From Podaxis mareebaensis (taxonomy: Eukaryota > Basidiomycota > Agaricomycetes > Agaricales > Agaricaceae): a stretch of 64,000 nt of DNA. Location: positions 1 to 64,000 of the forward strand of contig JAEUWP010000611.1 of NCBI GenBank assembly GCA_018524725.1, read 5' to 3'. Numbering within the stretch: the stretch's first letter is position 1; every line of letters starts with the position of its first letter. The translations under genes and the position numbers were made by a program. This document shows, piece by piece, positions 1 to 12,335 of this stretch. The notes beneath the pieces were generated by a model, which worked only from the letters and a program-made list of their open reading frames with translations, did not search any database and was not told the origin of the DNA.

Positions 1-1100
1 TCTAACTCCACCTTCTGGAGGTGGAAGGAGATGTGGAGCAGAATGTTGAAGACTTCATTTGCATGATCCAGGAACATTGGAGCCTCAAGGTAGCAAGTTG
101 TCAGTGATTTCATATGGGAGGAGGGAGGATAGTGTCTGTGATGCCAGCCAAGCTCTGATCCCCCATATTTCCTCTATAGACTAGTGTCGTATTCCACTAA
201 CAATGCTACAAGTTCGATACCAATACCTGTTTACAATCTATTGCTTTTGGTAAGTAGATCTAGAGTATTACTCTTCTATTCTTAATGTTGGATGGCCTTT
301 GGTAGTTTAATGAAAGCAGGTGACTTACTACCAGTCCTATAAGTAACTGTCCAACAAGATACCTACCCCAGTATCTAGTGCATGCCATGAAAACAAGTGG
401 ACATGATTCTATACTGCTATGATGTGTTTTGAGTCAAGAACAATGACCTGCTTCTTTATACATATGGATAGAAGAGATATATCTGTGTATTGTGATATAT
501 GGGCAAGCCAAACATACAATGAAGGCCAACTGATGTGTCTGGTTGAGTTAGCAGAGCATGGACAAGTTATGGCCACAGCTGTATGTTCTATGTCCCACTA
601 ATTCATGTCCATGGATTAGTGGGATATTTGAGGCATAGTAGACCTTGTGGGTGATGCCAGGTATGTGGATAGCTGAGGGCCCGCCAATTAACATGGCAGG
701 ATTAGAGGGGATATACAATGTGTGGTGTGTCATGTAGAGACTAGTATTAATAGTTTGCTACTTGCCTTGTGATGATTGGCAGGCCATGATGTACATATTA
801 AGAGGTTGTTTGTTGATCTCGCTGATTGAGATACGTAGATTGGTGGAGATATTAGGTCAGAAAGGCTAGCCTTAGTCCAATATATCTTACAAACTTTATA
901 CATGTTATAGATGCCTCAATATTTGGGTATAAGTAGGGGTGTAGTATGTGAGAAACCCCGCCAATCAATGATAATTGATCAGCGGAATCATAAATGTGGC
1001 CAAACCTAGCCCAAATGTAGGTATAACCCTGACCTTTATTGAAAAAAGCCTTAGAATAACAAGCACATAGAGCACCTGATAAGTCTATATAAGACAAAAC
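1..1100. other. AT-rich, CpG-poor repeat-derived flank
   Basis: No convincing gene. The stretch is AT-rich and has only about a dozen CG dinucleotides, while TG and CA are common. That is the usual mark of transposon DNA that was methylated and then deaminated. Open frames here are short and lack recognisable motifs. A TATA-like run lies near 1086-1093, just before normal composition resumes. The element type cannot be named from this sequence alone. Confidence 0.5.
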
Positions 1101-1324
1101 GGGCAGTTGTCGAGGTTTTTCCTCAACACCGTTGTGCCAATTGTCTCAGTACTCATCATTGTCTTTTTTATTGCACCACCCCCTACTTAAACTGAAAAAA
1201 CAGTATGAATACCTCAGAATAATTCTATACGAGTAAACCACAGGTTGTGCGTTGAAATAAAGTAACGTTAGGGACACAAATAATACAATAAAAAATCCAA
1301 AACCAACAAGCGTTCGCATTGCCT

Positions 1325-3207
1325 CTAGTGTCCTCTCCGTCCACCCCCATGGCTGTTAAAATGGAACTGGAACCCTCCCGGCCCACCGCCTCCACTACCA
1401 CCAGGGAATCCACCAAATCCACCACCAGGGAACCCGCCGCCAAAGAATTGAGCAAACGGATGTCCACCCTGAGCGAACGGATTCCCGCCCATACCACCAG
1501 TAGGGTCATTAGGGTCGTCGCCGGCATCGAACCTCGCTCGCAGTTCTGGATTCGAGAGAACCTCATACGCCTCGTTAACAGCTGCCATCTTCGCTTCAGA
1601 GCCACCCTTATCAGGATGAGCGACTTTCGCAGCTTGACGGTATGCCTTTTTGATGGTTTTTTCGTCGGCGTCGCGGGAGACTCCGAGGACTTTGTAATAA
1701 TCCTTTTGTTTGGATTGTTTAAGGAGTTTCTGGGCCTTTGAAAGGCGAGCGTGAATCTGGTTGGGGAAATCGTGAGTGATGCGAAGTTGGAAGGTGCGAG
1801 GTAGATGAAACATACCGTACGGTCACTGCGCCCGCTGGCCTCAAACGCCTTGTCCAGAACACGGACAGCCTCTTCGTACTCCTCCTGCGCCAACAACACC
1901 TCACTCTTCCCGATAAGACCATCCACATCCTCTGCGCAGCCTTCAAGCGTCAACAGCTCACTACACCATTTACCCATTTGTTTCCTATACTCTTCCCCCT
2001 TTGATTGATCGGCTAAATGCGTGAACGATTTACACAGTGCTCGAACAAGAGTTTGCCGTTGGATCGAAATCTTTGCGGCTTTGGGCATGGGAAGAGACTT
2101 CATTACCAGTTTCTTCTTGTCTGCGTGAGGGACGGCCGATTCCAGGAGCTTCGGAGGAATGAGCGGGAGAAGGGCCTCTTCTTTTCCAACGTTCTCTTCC
2201 ATTGCGTCCTCGAACTTGCGCCAGAGGTCCCCAATCTTGCCCCCGCCCGGGGTAAGTAGCAGCTTGACAACGCCACGCCAGTCCTCCTTGCCCAACAGTT
2301 CCTCGACTTTCGCGAAACCCTTGTCAAAATTCTTGACGAGACGGTGCTGTGAGAGACAAAGCTTGGAATCGGGGTCATAGTGGAGACACTGTTTAATGGC
2401 GTTCATGGCGCCAGGAGAGGGCGGTAGGAGGAAGTATGAGAGTCGGAAGATATGGGTTAACAGGGTTGTAGACGGCGTTAGGAGATTAGATAGACGGCTG
2501 TGGGTAACTCTCAGTAATGCTTAGTGCATCAACGAGTCATGGTACTCACGAGAGGTCACCAACAGAACTTTCGAGGTCGCCAGCCGCGAATGCACATTCT
2601 GCGCGCCACGTCCGCACCTCAACCGAGTAGCTTGCCTTTCGTAGCAGCGTACTCGCAGTCTCCACACATGCATTCCACAACTGAGCCTTCCGCTCCTTCT
2701 CGAGTTTCGCATAAAGCTGTTCACCCTCCTCGATATCTCTCTCCAGTTCTTCGGCATCCTGGTCTTTGTTCTTGCCCTTTGCTTTGATGTACAACCTAAG
2801 TGAAGGCCTTGCAAGGTCATACTTGGCCTCCTTGGCGTAGATACGGGCTTTCATGAGATGGGCGTTATCGAAGGTATTCGAGGTCAACGAGAGGACCTTG
2901 TCGAAGTCATCTAGAGCTGCGGTATGCCGCTGTAAGGAGAAATATGCAGTTGCACGTTTATAATACAACAAGTAGTCGGTAGGAGCCTGGCCTTCGAGCA
3001 CGTCAGTAATTGTTCTGTGCGGCAATTTAACTGGACCATACTAATGGCCTCGGAGTAGACTTTGGCTGCTTCGTTGAACTGGCCAGTGGAAAGCAGAGCA
3101 TTGGCTCTGTTGATGAGGGGAAGTAGTCCTGGAGGGTATAGACTGCCCTGGTCGGCACAGACGCCACCGAGGAAGAGCAGGCCCAACGCCAGCCGTGGTA
3201 GACGCAT
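1325..3207 (-). CDS. ER-lumenal co-chaperone P58IPK/DNAJC3 (TPR repeats plus J domain)
   Basis: Four exons join in frame: 3207-3042, 2991-2550, 2497-1816 and 1756-1325, giving 573 aa. The three introns are 50, 52 and 59 nt, and the first has a clear CTGAC branch site. The N terminus is a signal peptide (MRLPRLALGLLFLGGVCA). TPR-type helices follow through most of the protein (for example QAPTDYLLYYKRATAYFSL). A C-terminal J domain starts at KDYYKVLGVSRDADEKTIKK and carries the HPD motif (VAHPDKGG). The tail is Gly/Phe-rich. Family members bind unfolded clients in the ER lumen and stimulate BiP ATPase, and are usually induced by the unfolded protein response. A fragment of this J-domain exon recurs in the opposite orientation near 5.6 kb. 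Confidence 0.95.
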
Positions 3208-3534
3208 TATGTTCTGTGTAGGATCGGTGCAGAGCTGTACAACTCCATAAATGTGAATAGACACGTAGCGTTCCCACGGTCACTAAACTATGATCTCATT
3301 GTTTGACTTTGACTTGCTTATCACGTCGGTAAGGCGCTGGAAATTTCGTCTTCTTGCTCTGGAGGGTGGCGAGATTGTACGCTGAACAACGGTATCTGAG
3401 TACAACCGCGAGTCTTATGTTGTTGCGCTGCCACTTCCGACATCACCAGTCCAAGGTCAAAACCCAAGATCTGTCTCGAGCACTCATAATCATATCATTT
3501 CATCTCTTTCATTCTTTATCTATGGCGTTGTAAC

Positions 3535-4091
3535 ATGTTCACTCAGAGCACACCCTCTGTTGAAGATTACCTCAGCGCCACCTTGCTGGCCCGGAGGGCC
3601 AGGGCAGCCCAAGCAAGCGTTTGGCTGAGAGAAGGTCATATGGGACCGCATATTTCCGGCGATCAAAGGACTTACAATAGCGAAACCGGCAGAAATGGTC
3701 AACGCAATATATTGCGCACCATTTGCAAGGAGGCCGAATTGATCAGCTTGAACTAGGTTTGTGGTCAGAAACTCACGCTCCTCACCTCTCACGCATACCG
3801 CGGACTTACTAGATTGTTGGCCCTGGGATTGACTTTGTTAGACGGCCTGCAGGTTGGCGGCGGCAGCTTCGCATGGAGCAATGAACCCCGGTCTGGCTGG
3901 CAATCGTAAGAAGGCAGCCTGTAGAAATAAATCGGCTAGCCGTCAACAACCCGTCTCAACCAGGACAAAGGACGCTTTACCAGGAAGGTCGCATTGGTGC
4001 TCTTGTTGCTGACGCGCGTCGAGCTCTACTGGGTTGCCCATGCGGACAATGCGAGAGCAACAGGGACGAGAGTAACAAGAGTAAATTTCAT
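3535..4091 (-). pseudogene. Small secreted cysteine-containing protein, decayed copy 1
   Basis: The copy starts with a good signal peptide (MKFTLVTLVPVALALS). A one-base deletion relative to copy 2 then shifts the frame: TTGTCCGCATGGGC here against TTGTCCGTCATGGGC at 6317-6331. Restored by comparison, the product would run through CDLPG, an intron, a segment rich in Ala and Cys, a second intron, QADQFGLLANGAQYIAL, a third intron (GTAAGT...CTCAG) and an NACLGC end. A second frame break lies in the second exon. The pattern resembles short secreted Cys-rich families common in agaricomycetes, possibly the fungal calcium-binding protein type. That family assignment is uncertain. Confidence 0.6.
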
Positions 4092-5029
4092 GACTGCTAT
4101 GGATGGGCCGTAAGAAATTGTTGACACAGGCAGCTATAGCACGCTGGGTCTGCTCTATTGATTCTTGGTTTCTTTTATACGATATATCACATGTGCTTTC
4201 CTTAGTGTATTCTTGAAAGAGGGCTAAAGAGCACCAGTAATCCTGGCGCCTCATGACGATGAGAAGCTAACAGTCGTGTCGAGAAGCTATAGCCTGGCAT
4301 GTCGTATGCTGCCTAGGACAACCAGAACTATGACTCGGGGTATCGGGGCTCGAACGAATACGATAACGAGTCGTGTTCCATCTATCATCACCTTATGACA
4401 AAACAAGTGCATGTATACGTATATGAGGCATGCATAAAGCAAGAATAATCTAATCTTGCTACTGGTAGCTCCTTTGCGGCCAGACCATCATAGTAAGAGA
4501 TCGACAACAGTGAAGACGTACATCCTTTATTGCTAGCTGTTCAGTTTGCCAAGACACCCGGGCGAAACCTTTTTTGACTAGTGTTTCGCAACGCAAGTCG
4601 AGCTAGAGTGCGAAACATACCAGCAAGGAAGTATCGATAGCACGGTGAAGAGGCGGGTTCGGGGTGTATAGCGAAGGGTGCCAGCATCCATCTGGCAGCG
4701 AGGGGTCCGAAGTCCTTCCTCCGGATTGGATAATCATAGAATGAGATTAAGAAGAAACAAAATAACGGCGACGATTCGAGACGAGACGAAGCGAGACCAA
4801 CGAAACAAGACTACGAGACTAGTGAGACATCTCGATTGCAGGGAGCTGGGGCGTATTGCATGCAGACGGTCTCCTTAAGTACATGAGACTACCTATAATG
4901 CTCTACACTAAATGAGTCATACGAATATTCGAGAACATTCTGAAATAGTGGACCAGAAATGAAGGAAACGCATTTTCATGCATAGCCGAATTTCTGGCTC
5001 CACAACGGAAATAAGTGTTTTTATCCCTC

Positions 5030-5420
5030 GAAGCTGGGAAGAAAAACGTTCTGAACATCCCTATAGAACAGCTTGCACTGCCTCTGTGTCCAAGAATGTT
5101 TAGGAAAAATAAACCAGAACATATTGTATTCCTTGGAAGGATCGCTTTCCAACTATGTCAGGTTTCTTTGAGCGTTCACCAAGGCTGAATGCCGTTAGCT
5201 CATGATTTAAAGACGAAATGGATGAAATGGAAGGACTGGATCCATGTTGCGACATTTACTTGAACGTACAAGTGGATCCCTATGGCACGATCTATGCTGC
5301 ACGGTGGAAAGCCTGATCATCCGTGGTAATTTTAGTGGTAAAACTCCAAATGCAGCCCTTGTCTTTAGACCACGAGCTAAGATCCTGCACCTCGATATCC
5401 ATCGCCAGATGTGCGTGAAT
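5030..5420 (-). pseudogene. Dead 3' remnant of a GH3 beta-glucosidase gene
   Basis: On the minus strand the frame VQDLSSWSKDKG aligns with VQDLSLWTKDNK near the C terminus of the intact GH3 gene (about 7290-7350). The flanking noncoding DNA also aligns, for example the ACTTGAACGTACAAG and ACTTGAACAAACAAG segments. Only the last exon and downstream DNA survive, and the rest of a GH3 enzyme is absent. This is the 3' end of the duplicated unit, not an independent gene. Confidence 0.75.
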
Positions 5421-5594
5421 TGGAAAGGGGGAGGAGCTATTAGCGCAGGAGGAGCATGGGGAGGCTATTCACGGTCTGTTCAGGGTATTTAACAACAGCC
5501 GGTATGGTGGCCCTACGCTTCCCTCACTTCTCACCTTTCAGGTTCAGGTTCGCTGATGATGCAGCTCAGTAGCTTCATTCCCGTCTACCAAGAA

Positions 5595-5665
5595 CCGAGA
5601 GACTCCTCAAACAATCCAAACAAAGGGACTATTATAAAGTCCTTAAAGTTCTCGCTCAGCAGATG
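5595..5665 (+). pseudogene. J-domain exon fragment of the P58IPK gene
   Basis: The plus strand reads RLLKQSKQRDYYKVLKV. This closely copies LLKQSKQKDYYKVLGV at the start of the J domain of the neighbouring P58IPK gene, and the bases match as well (CTCAAACAATCCAAACAAA against CTTAAACAATCCAAACAAA). The similarity stops soon after; there is no HPD motif and no complete domain. The parent gene is on the opposite strand, so the fragment was inverted when it was copied to the junction between the two duplicated units. Confidence 0.75.
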
Positions 5666-5875
5666 ACAAGACCCTCAGACAGGCACAATGCACAAAACTT
5701 GAGTCTTATCCAATCATGCTACCATTTGCAACGTGGCGAATCCAAGCCAAGCTCCTCAGTGTCTCAAGCACTCATCGTCACATTCTGCCATTCTTCCTCT
5801 ATAGCAATACAACATGTTCATTGGAAATGTACTCTCTGTGGAGTATCCCATAGAGCCATTTTATTTACTTCCTAG

Positions 5876-6370
5876 GAGCGCCTGCGCGTCCCAAACATGC
5901 GTTTAGCCGAAGTGACGCATCTAAGTAAGCTACCGGTTATATTTCCGCCAACCAAAGAGCTCACGATAGCAAAACCAGTAGAAATGCTCGCCGTGATACA
6001 TTGCGTCGTGCGCGGAGCGAGAGCAAACTGATCAGCTGCGCCTAGGTCTGGGGTCAGAAACGTGCACTCACTTATATCATAAACAACTGGGTGGCTTTCC
6101 CTAAGTCGGGCTTTGCTGAATGGTCCAGAGTTTGTTTCCAGCAGCGATGCACGCAGCAATATTTCTTGGGATCCTACTGCAAATCGTAAGGGGGCAATCT
6201 GTAGAAAGGTATTTCCAATTGTTGGCTATCCGTTTCATGTAGGGAAAAGGACACGGGCCAGGGGGGTTGCACTTGGGGGTCTGTTTATGACGCTCGTCAA
6301 GCTTTACTAGACTGCCCATGACGGACAAGCCGGGGGCAGCGGGAACGAGGGTAGCAAGAGTAGATTTCAT
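5876..6370 (-). pseudogene. Small secreted cysteine-containing protein, decayed copy 2
   Basis: Paralogue of the copy at 3535-4091. The start is intact (MKSTLATLVPAAPGLSVMGS) and reads into LVKLDERHKQTPKCNPPG. An intron ends in CTACAG, and exon 2 carries CPLTICSRIPRNIAACIAAG. An in-frame TAG at 6101-6103 then ends the frame early. Downstream, ADQFALAPRTTQCITASIS still aligns with copy 1, but the last acceptor is lost (CTCAG in copy 1, TTCGG here). One C-terminal cysteine has become arginine. The gene is probably no longer functional. Confidence 0.55.
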
Positions 6371-7198
6371 GACTATTCTGAACGGGCCGAAAAGAGTTGC
6401 TTGCAGGTAACTTTAGCGTGCTGGTTCTTCCGGCGGACTCTTGATGCTTTTATACGACAAAACATGTATGTTTTTGTCAGTTTATTTTTGAAAGATTACG
6501 AAGGCGCCCCACTCAGCGCCCGATGCCTCATCGCTGCAGCTGAAATTGTATCTTAAGAAGTCATGATATATGCTGTCTAGAGCAACCAGAATCGCAGGTC
6601 CGAGAAACGGACCTCTGACAATCACTGTACGAGGTTGCTATCTGCACTGGGCATGTAGGCATCCCTTGGTAATCTCACAATGATTAAAAAAGTTGCTAGG
6701 GAGTCTATGATACGTATATAGGTCAAAAGATAGGGCGGCGCCGTTATGGGCGGTATGTTCAATCATTGTAGCTTGAGGCAGACAGTAATGGAGGGGTGCA
6801 TTCGTCCTCATTAAAGAACTTCGTGACTTGCCAAGGGCTTGAGCCAAACCGTTCTTCGATCTAATGTCGTCCAGCACGCTTGCCGAAATATAGTGCAAAA
6901 CATACCAGCAAGGAATGTCGATAACACGTAAACAGGCATGTTCGTCCTTTCGATCCCGGAAGAAAACTATTCTGAATATCTCCTATAGTATAGCTTACAC
7001 TGCCTTTGGGACCAAGAGTTCTCCGAATGAGTGCCCCAGAGGATGTTCTACCGCGTTGGAGGGATCAATTGCTATCTACATTCAGTTTTTGGGAGTGCTC
7101 ATTGAAATTGACGGAAGTTACCCCATAATTCCGCGGACGAAATGAATGGAATGGAACGACTGATCTATTCTGAGTCTACTTGAACAAACAAGTCATCC

Positions 7199-10100
7199 TT
7201 ACGACACAGTTAATGTCGCATTCTGGAAGGTCTGGTCACTTGTGCCGACTTTGATGGTAAAGGTTCCCGGTTCAACAATCCACTTATTGTCTTTAGTCCA
7301 CAAGCTGAGATCCTGCACCCTGATATCGATTGTCACTTTCTTGGATTGGCCAGCACTGGGTTCCCATCAGCAACGTGCAACGATAGAAGCGAGAGAGCAC
7401 ATACGGAATTTCGACTTTGGCAAAACCTATGAGCTCCTGGTTTGGTGTTACGACGGAGCTGCGATCATCGGTGGCATACACCTGGACAACTTCCTTTCCG
7501 GTACGTGATCCTGTATTGGCAACTGTCACAGAGACCTTGACAGATCCTGCTTTACGGCTGACGGTCGGAGGGGAGAGGCTCAGATCCGAGCTATCAAACC
7601 AATGAGTAGGTGTGAGCAGTACATTACAGGAGGCTCACTATTCGAAGGTGGTGTAGCTCAGGCCATGACCGAAGCTCCAAAGAGGCTGAGGACTGTTGAG
7701 GACATACTAGGAAGGCATCAACGAGGGAAGCCAGTGTTAATGTTGGGGAGCTGTCTACCTGGTTTCCAAACTTGAAGGAGCCGTCATCAAGGATTACTCC
7801 AGGATTGGAAGCGGGTCGCCCTCCTTTGAGATAGTTGTAAAAGACCGGAGTGGTCCCAACGTCGCGGGGAACGGAGACCGAGAGCTTTCCAGAAGGATTG
7901 ACATCTCCAAAGATAACCTCCGCGAGGGCACGACCTAGAGCAGGAGGGAATCATGAATAATGAGAAGTTGTCAAGATGGCCATACATACCTCCGTATTCA
8001 CCAGGATAGAATTGGTGAACGATTGCGTCAGCATCTGCATCCATGTTAGCAGGGATATAACGCTACTAAGCTAGGGACTTACGGTCCTTGACCCAGGGTT
8101 CCGCGATCGGCTTTCCAGTGACATACACAACGATGGTCGGTTTTCCAGTAGATTGAACCGCCTTGATAAGCTCGAGCTGAGCACCGACGAGCCCGAGATC
8201 CGACTGATCACGCATTTCTCCCGTTGTCGCATTAGTACCCGGCGTCCAAAGCAAAGTCTGATCGAGGGACCATGTTCCAACCTGCACAAACAGTCTGTCA
8301 AGTCCATCGAGCTTCGCTCTTCCTGATGGAAATTCACCATAACAATTACGACATCGGAGTTTTGAGCCATCTGAACAGCCTCAGGGAAGCCAGGCTGATC
8401 GTCTGACCACAGCTGGGCACCTTGGGCAAAGTTAATCTTGGTAGAGCTGGAGATGCTGTCGAGGTGCTGGCGGAAGCCTTCGAGAGGAGTGATACCGTTG
8501 TTCGTGGCGTTGAAGAAAACATAGTCACCGAACTGCATGTGTCAGGCCCAAGTCATTAGTTGCTTGGAACTGCGTCCTTACCGATACGCGGTTGACTTGA
8601 GGACCAATTAGCGCGATGGATCCGATACCTTTGCTAAGCGGTAAAGCATTGTTCTTGTTCTCCAGGAGTACGGTGGTTTCGCGATCAGCGCGCTGAAGAA
8701 CGACTTGTGAGGCGGGAGTACGAAGTGTCGACAGGTAATCCGAGTAAGGATATGGGTCTGCAGAAGATGAGTGAGATACCGACACTAAGGCAGCCTCCGA
8801 CATACTCTCAAAGAGACCAAGGGAGAACTTGGTGCGCAACAGGTACCGAACTGTTTCGTCAACGAACTTGATATTTACTTGGCCATTCCGCACTTGCTGC
8901 ACTAAGGTTTCGTATGTGTACGTGCCTGATGATTAAACGAATAAGGTACACTTCTTGAGAGACACAACGGAATGCGAGCCTACTCACCCCCACCCATTTC
9001 ACCACTGAGGCCATTTTCAAGTGCAGTCTTGGCCGCGCATTCACGAGTATCGCATGTTCCGTGCATCGTGATCTGAAGATCAATGGCCCCAGCATCACAA
9101 GTCACCCAGTATTTGTATCCCCATTCTTTTCGGAGCTATAGAGCAGAGTTATTGGTATGAGCATATTCCGAGATCTTGCACTCACAATATCTATCAGGAG
9201 ATCTATACGTTATCAGGCCCCCAACTTGAAGACGGCGACGGACGAGTACTACGTACGGGAGTTAGCAGCGGCAGGAATACCGTCATAGCTCGCATAAGCT
9301 GTCATGATGGAGAGGGCATCCAAACAGGCGCGATTGAAAGGTCGTAGATAGGCGGTACGGAGTTCTCTTTCGCCCCCAGATACCTGAGCAAGGTTTCTGC
9401 CTTGAATGTGAACCCTCTTCACGAAAAAGATAACAGAATTAACTCACAGTCCACCCTGGGGTGTTCCAAAGGCTGCAAAGTGCTTACAAGTCGCGGCCAT
9501 CCGAGCAATGGCTGTAGAGCTTGCATTGCGGCGCCTCCCATCTTGCAGGCCATGAACATACGCATAACCGAGTTCGCCAGTGAGGTAAGGACATTCGCCA
9601 AATCCCTCCTCGATACGGCCCCACCTGAGTTCACGCGCAAGATCAAGAACGGGAGCAAAGATATGGTTGATACCGAGGCCTTCCGCTTCCTGTGCTACCA
9701 CCCCTGCAACGTCGTGGATTAACTGTGTGTCGAAGGACGCAGCAAGTCCAATAGGCGAAGGGAAGATGGTGCCGTTATTGGTAAAACCATGGAGACCTAA
9801 AAGATAACATCAGCGCGGGAGCAAAAAGGAGAGACAGAGATATAGACCCTCAGATTGGATGAGCGCTGGAATTCCCAAAGTCGTGTTCTCCATCAAATAC
9901 TTTTGGCCAACGGTGACGGCGTAGACGAATTTCTCCCACGGAGTCTGATACCCTCCCCAAATGCTACCTGCTCGGGTACTCATCATATGTACCTATCCAA
10001 GGTATCCTTATCACGCAAAGGGTCGTAATACGGGAGGTATGAGACTCACTAGGCCTGTTTCATTATGGACAAGAGTATTATCCAACGGATTGCTCATGTC

Positions 10101-10436
10101 CATCCAACCATTAATATCACCCTGAATTCTAAGGAGAATTCGCGAAAGCTCATTAGAAGAATAATCTGACTCTCACAATTGGGCGACCTTCTCCTCTAAT
10201 GTCATGCGTGGAAGGAGATCGTTAATTCGTGCTTCGATTGGGGCTTTTGGATTCTTGTAGGTGGGCGTTGAACCGTCCTTGTTGGCTTGACGCGCCCCGA
10301 GGCTAAAATGCAGGTCATCCCGAACGCCAATTGGGTCATGGGCGAGGCAGGACAAGGAGAGATACAAGAACAAAGTAGACAACCCCAAGAAGTTCTTCGA
10401 GCTGCCCATGGTGTGGCAGGACGACTTCGCGAGCAA
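7199..10436 (-). CDS. Secreted glycoside hydrolase family 3 (beta-glucosidase type)
   Basis: A multi-exon gene that splices in frame throughout. The first ATG is at 10436; an internal ATG at 10409 (MGSSKNFLGLSTLFLYLSL) also gives a good signal peptide. The GH3 N domain is marked by DINGWMDMSNPLDNTL, TTLGIPALIQSEGLHGF and CKHFAAFGTPQGGL. The nucleophile loop reads YWVTCDAGAIDL, with the Asp codon at 9096-9094. The GH3 C domain is marked by VYVTGKPIAEPWV and IVHQFYPGEYGG. A fibronectin III-like domain follows (GSVKVSVTVANTGSRTGKEV), and the stop is TAA at 7201-7199. Members release terminal beta-linked glucose or xylose outside the cell; exact specificity cannot be read here. Its own 3' end was duplicated upstream as a dead stub. 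Confidence 0.9.
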
Positions 10437-12335
10437 TGCAGTGAGGATTGGGTGCTTTCTGAAACCTTCAGGCCAGTCTTATTAACACGCAGGACGGTCC
10501 AGAGGTAGCACATGTCCAGCGTTCCGGAGGGAGCCAATGCGGTCATCATTTGCATTGAGCTGGCTCCTCACATGTATAATTCTTGTCGACTTGTCCGAAA
10601 TATAAACATTGAGAAGCCAGCTGACCTGCAGGACGGACTCACCGGTTTTCTCTGGATTGTAAGTCCTCCACGTTGTCCTTCATCATGGTCCGAGGTTTCC
10701 CCTAGCTGCATCTCGCTCCGCAAGTTGCAAACATGGATCAGAAGCTTCGATGCGCGTTTTAGACTTGAATTCCCATCGAACGAGATCACCAATTTCGGGT
10801 ACGGATATAGTCTGATTTCACATCCCCCAAATCAAGGGGTCACAGCCTTTCAACTTTCGTAAGTCACGTGTGTGTACAAACAAATGCGTCGCGCTAATTA
10901 AGCAACTGAGACCCATAGTCATATTGGCCCGCAGGTGAATACATCCCAGACAATGTAAAGCGACGTATCAATTTTTCCACCTAGCTGCCATGAGTGCTAC
11001 TGCGCCGACTGACCAAGTGCCTCGAGCTCGTGTCTACAATACGCCTGCTGGAGTGTCTCTTGTCCGACGAATCCTCCATGAGTCAAAGCCTGTTTCAATT
11101 GAGCTGCACAAACTATCAAGAGGAGGGAATATGCCGGGTGTTGGACACGGATGGAGGCGCAGGCGTTGTAGGTGCAGGTGATGCGGGGCTGGTAGCATGG
11201 CAGGGCGACTTTGGGGTGAAGAAGTCACAGCTTGGTGCTGCCAGCAGACGCGAAGAGGCTGCAGTCTCGTTCCTAGTAAGCGTTTCTGGCGGGGGTAGCC
11301 GATACCGTGAATATTGAGGATCCATAAACAGGGAAGTGGCCAACGACGCGGTACATGATATGAGGTCACCGTGTCGCGTCTTTGTTTGTATTGCACGTGC
11401 TCATCCAAAATCACCTTATTAGGAAAATCTAGACGTGAAAGTCTGTGACCCGCGTTTTTGACGCGCGTGAAATCAGACTCTTACTAAGTGTGTCTACATC
11501 AAAGATCACAAAAAGACACACTTAGGAGTCTGACTACGGGAGACTAGTACGGATATATCAAATCGGTTGCGATATCAGTTTTCCTTGTCTAGCATGATTT
11601 GCTCCGGGGTACGCGGCCCGTAGAAAGGACCGGAAGGAAGCCCTAAGGCCCGGAGGCGCCCAGCGTGATACAAGCCTTATCCAGGGCGTACAGAGCGCAA
11701 CCGTAGGTCATATAGCGTGCAAAATTTTATGAAAAAAAAAACTACATGCTGTTGTCCGTGATTTGTAGAACGACTATACTTAATAGTCTTGCCAAACAAC
11801 TTCTGACTACTTGACAGCTATACCCGGTAAAACCGATCATATCACTTTCGATCACTTTCGATCCTTAAGTTTTGAAGAACCAACCTCGAGCCACGAATCA
11901 GATTATGTTCACCACATCGGGCACGATAGGCACCGCCACCTAGAGAAACGTACCCTAGCATACCCATGGTCCACCCCGCCTTGTGCTTTGCTCATCACAT
12001 CAAAAGTCACACCGGCCGAAAACTCAAAAAAAAAGTCTACAAACTGAACAAGACTAGGAGAGCCAAAGTAGGCTATGTAATTTAGGCTGCGTTCAAGTAC
12101 GTAAACTAGCAAGCAGGTCATAGGCAGAGTCAGTTGACAAAAACAAAACATGAACATAAAACATCAGTACCGCATTACATGGTGTAAATCGTATTATGTA
12201 CCAAACCAAAAAATTACAAGTCATCCTTCATCAAACCTAGTCATATAATCCAACCACAGCTCGAAGCCCTAGCACGTGAGAAAGGTCACCTCATGAGTGA
12301 GTTCCAGGAGCGGCAGTCAGGGAGGAGGTATAGAA
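10437..12335. other. Intergenic region, no supported gene
   Basis: This 1.9-kb gap separates the GH3 start from the 3' end of the peroxidase gene. Open frames near 10.5-10.9 and 11.0-11.3 kb are short, overlap on both strands and have no recognisable domain. A strong hairpin lies at 11473-11533, and an A-run follows near 11.73 kb. The part next to the GH3 start must hold that gene's promoter. Confidence 0.4.
11473..11533. repeat. Imperfect inverted repeat (hairpin)
   Basis: TCAGACTCTTACTAAGTGTGTCT at 11473-11495 faces AGACACACTTAGGAGTCTGA at 11514-11533 as an inverted repeat of about 19 bp. The left arm has four extra bases, and the spacer is 18 nt. It could be a DNA hairpin, a small palindromic element or the ends of a collapsed inverted-repeat transposon. 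No target duplication was recognised. Confidence 0.6.

Larger units (their letters stand above)
3464..7360. repeat. Tandem segmental duplication, two diverged units
   Basis: Unit 1 (about 3464-5430) and unit 2 (about 5690-7360) align in the same order. Each has a small secreted protein gene, a spacer sharing CATACCAGCAAGGAA (4617 and 6901), and the 3' part of a GH3 glucosidase gene. In unit 1 the GH3 part is a dead stub, whereas in unit 2 it continues into the intact gene. Divergence is high, with indels and many substitutions, so the duplication is old. Confidence 0.75.

Noticed and set aside
1225..2406. A single 393-codon open frame on the minus strand
   Set aside because: It runs through the last intron of the P58IPK gene into a wrong frame. 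The spliced model with a J domain explains the region.
3535..6370. Hydrophobin genes
   Set aside because: The small secreted copies lack the paired-cysteine hydrophobin pattern.
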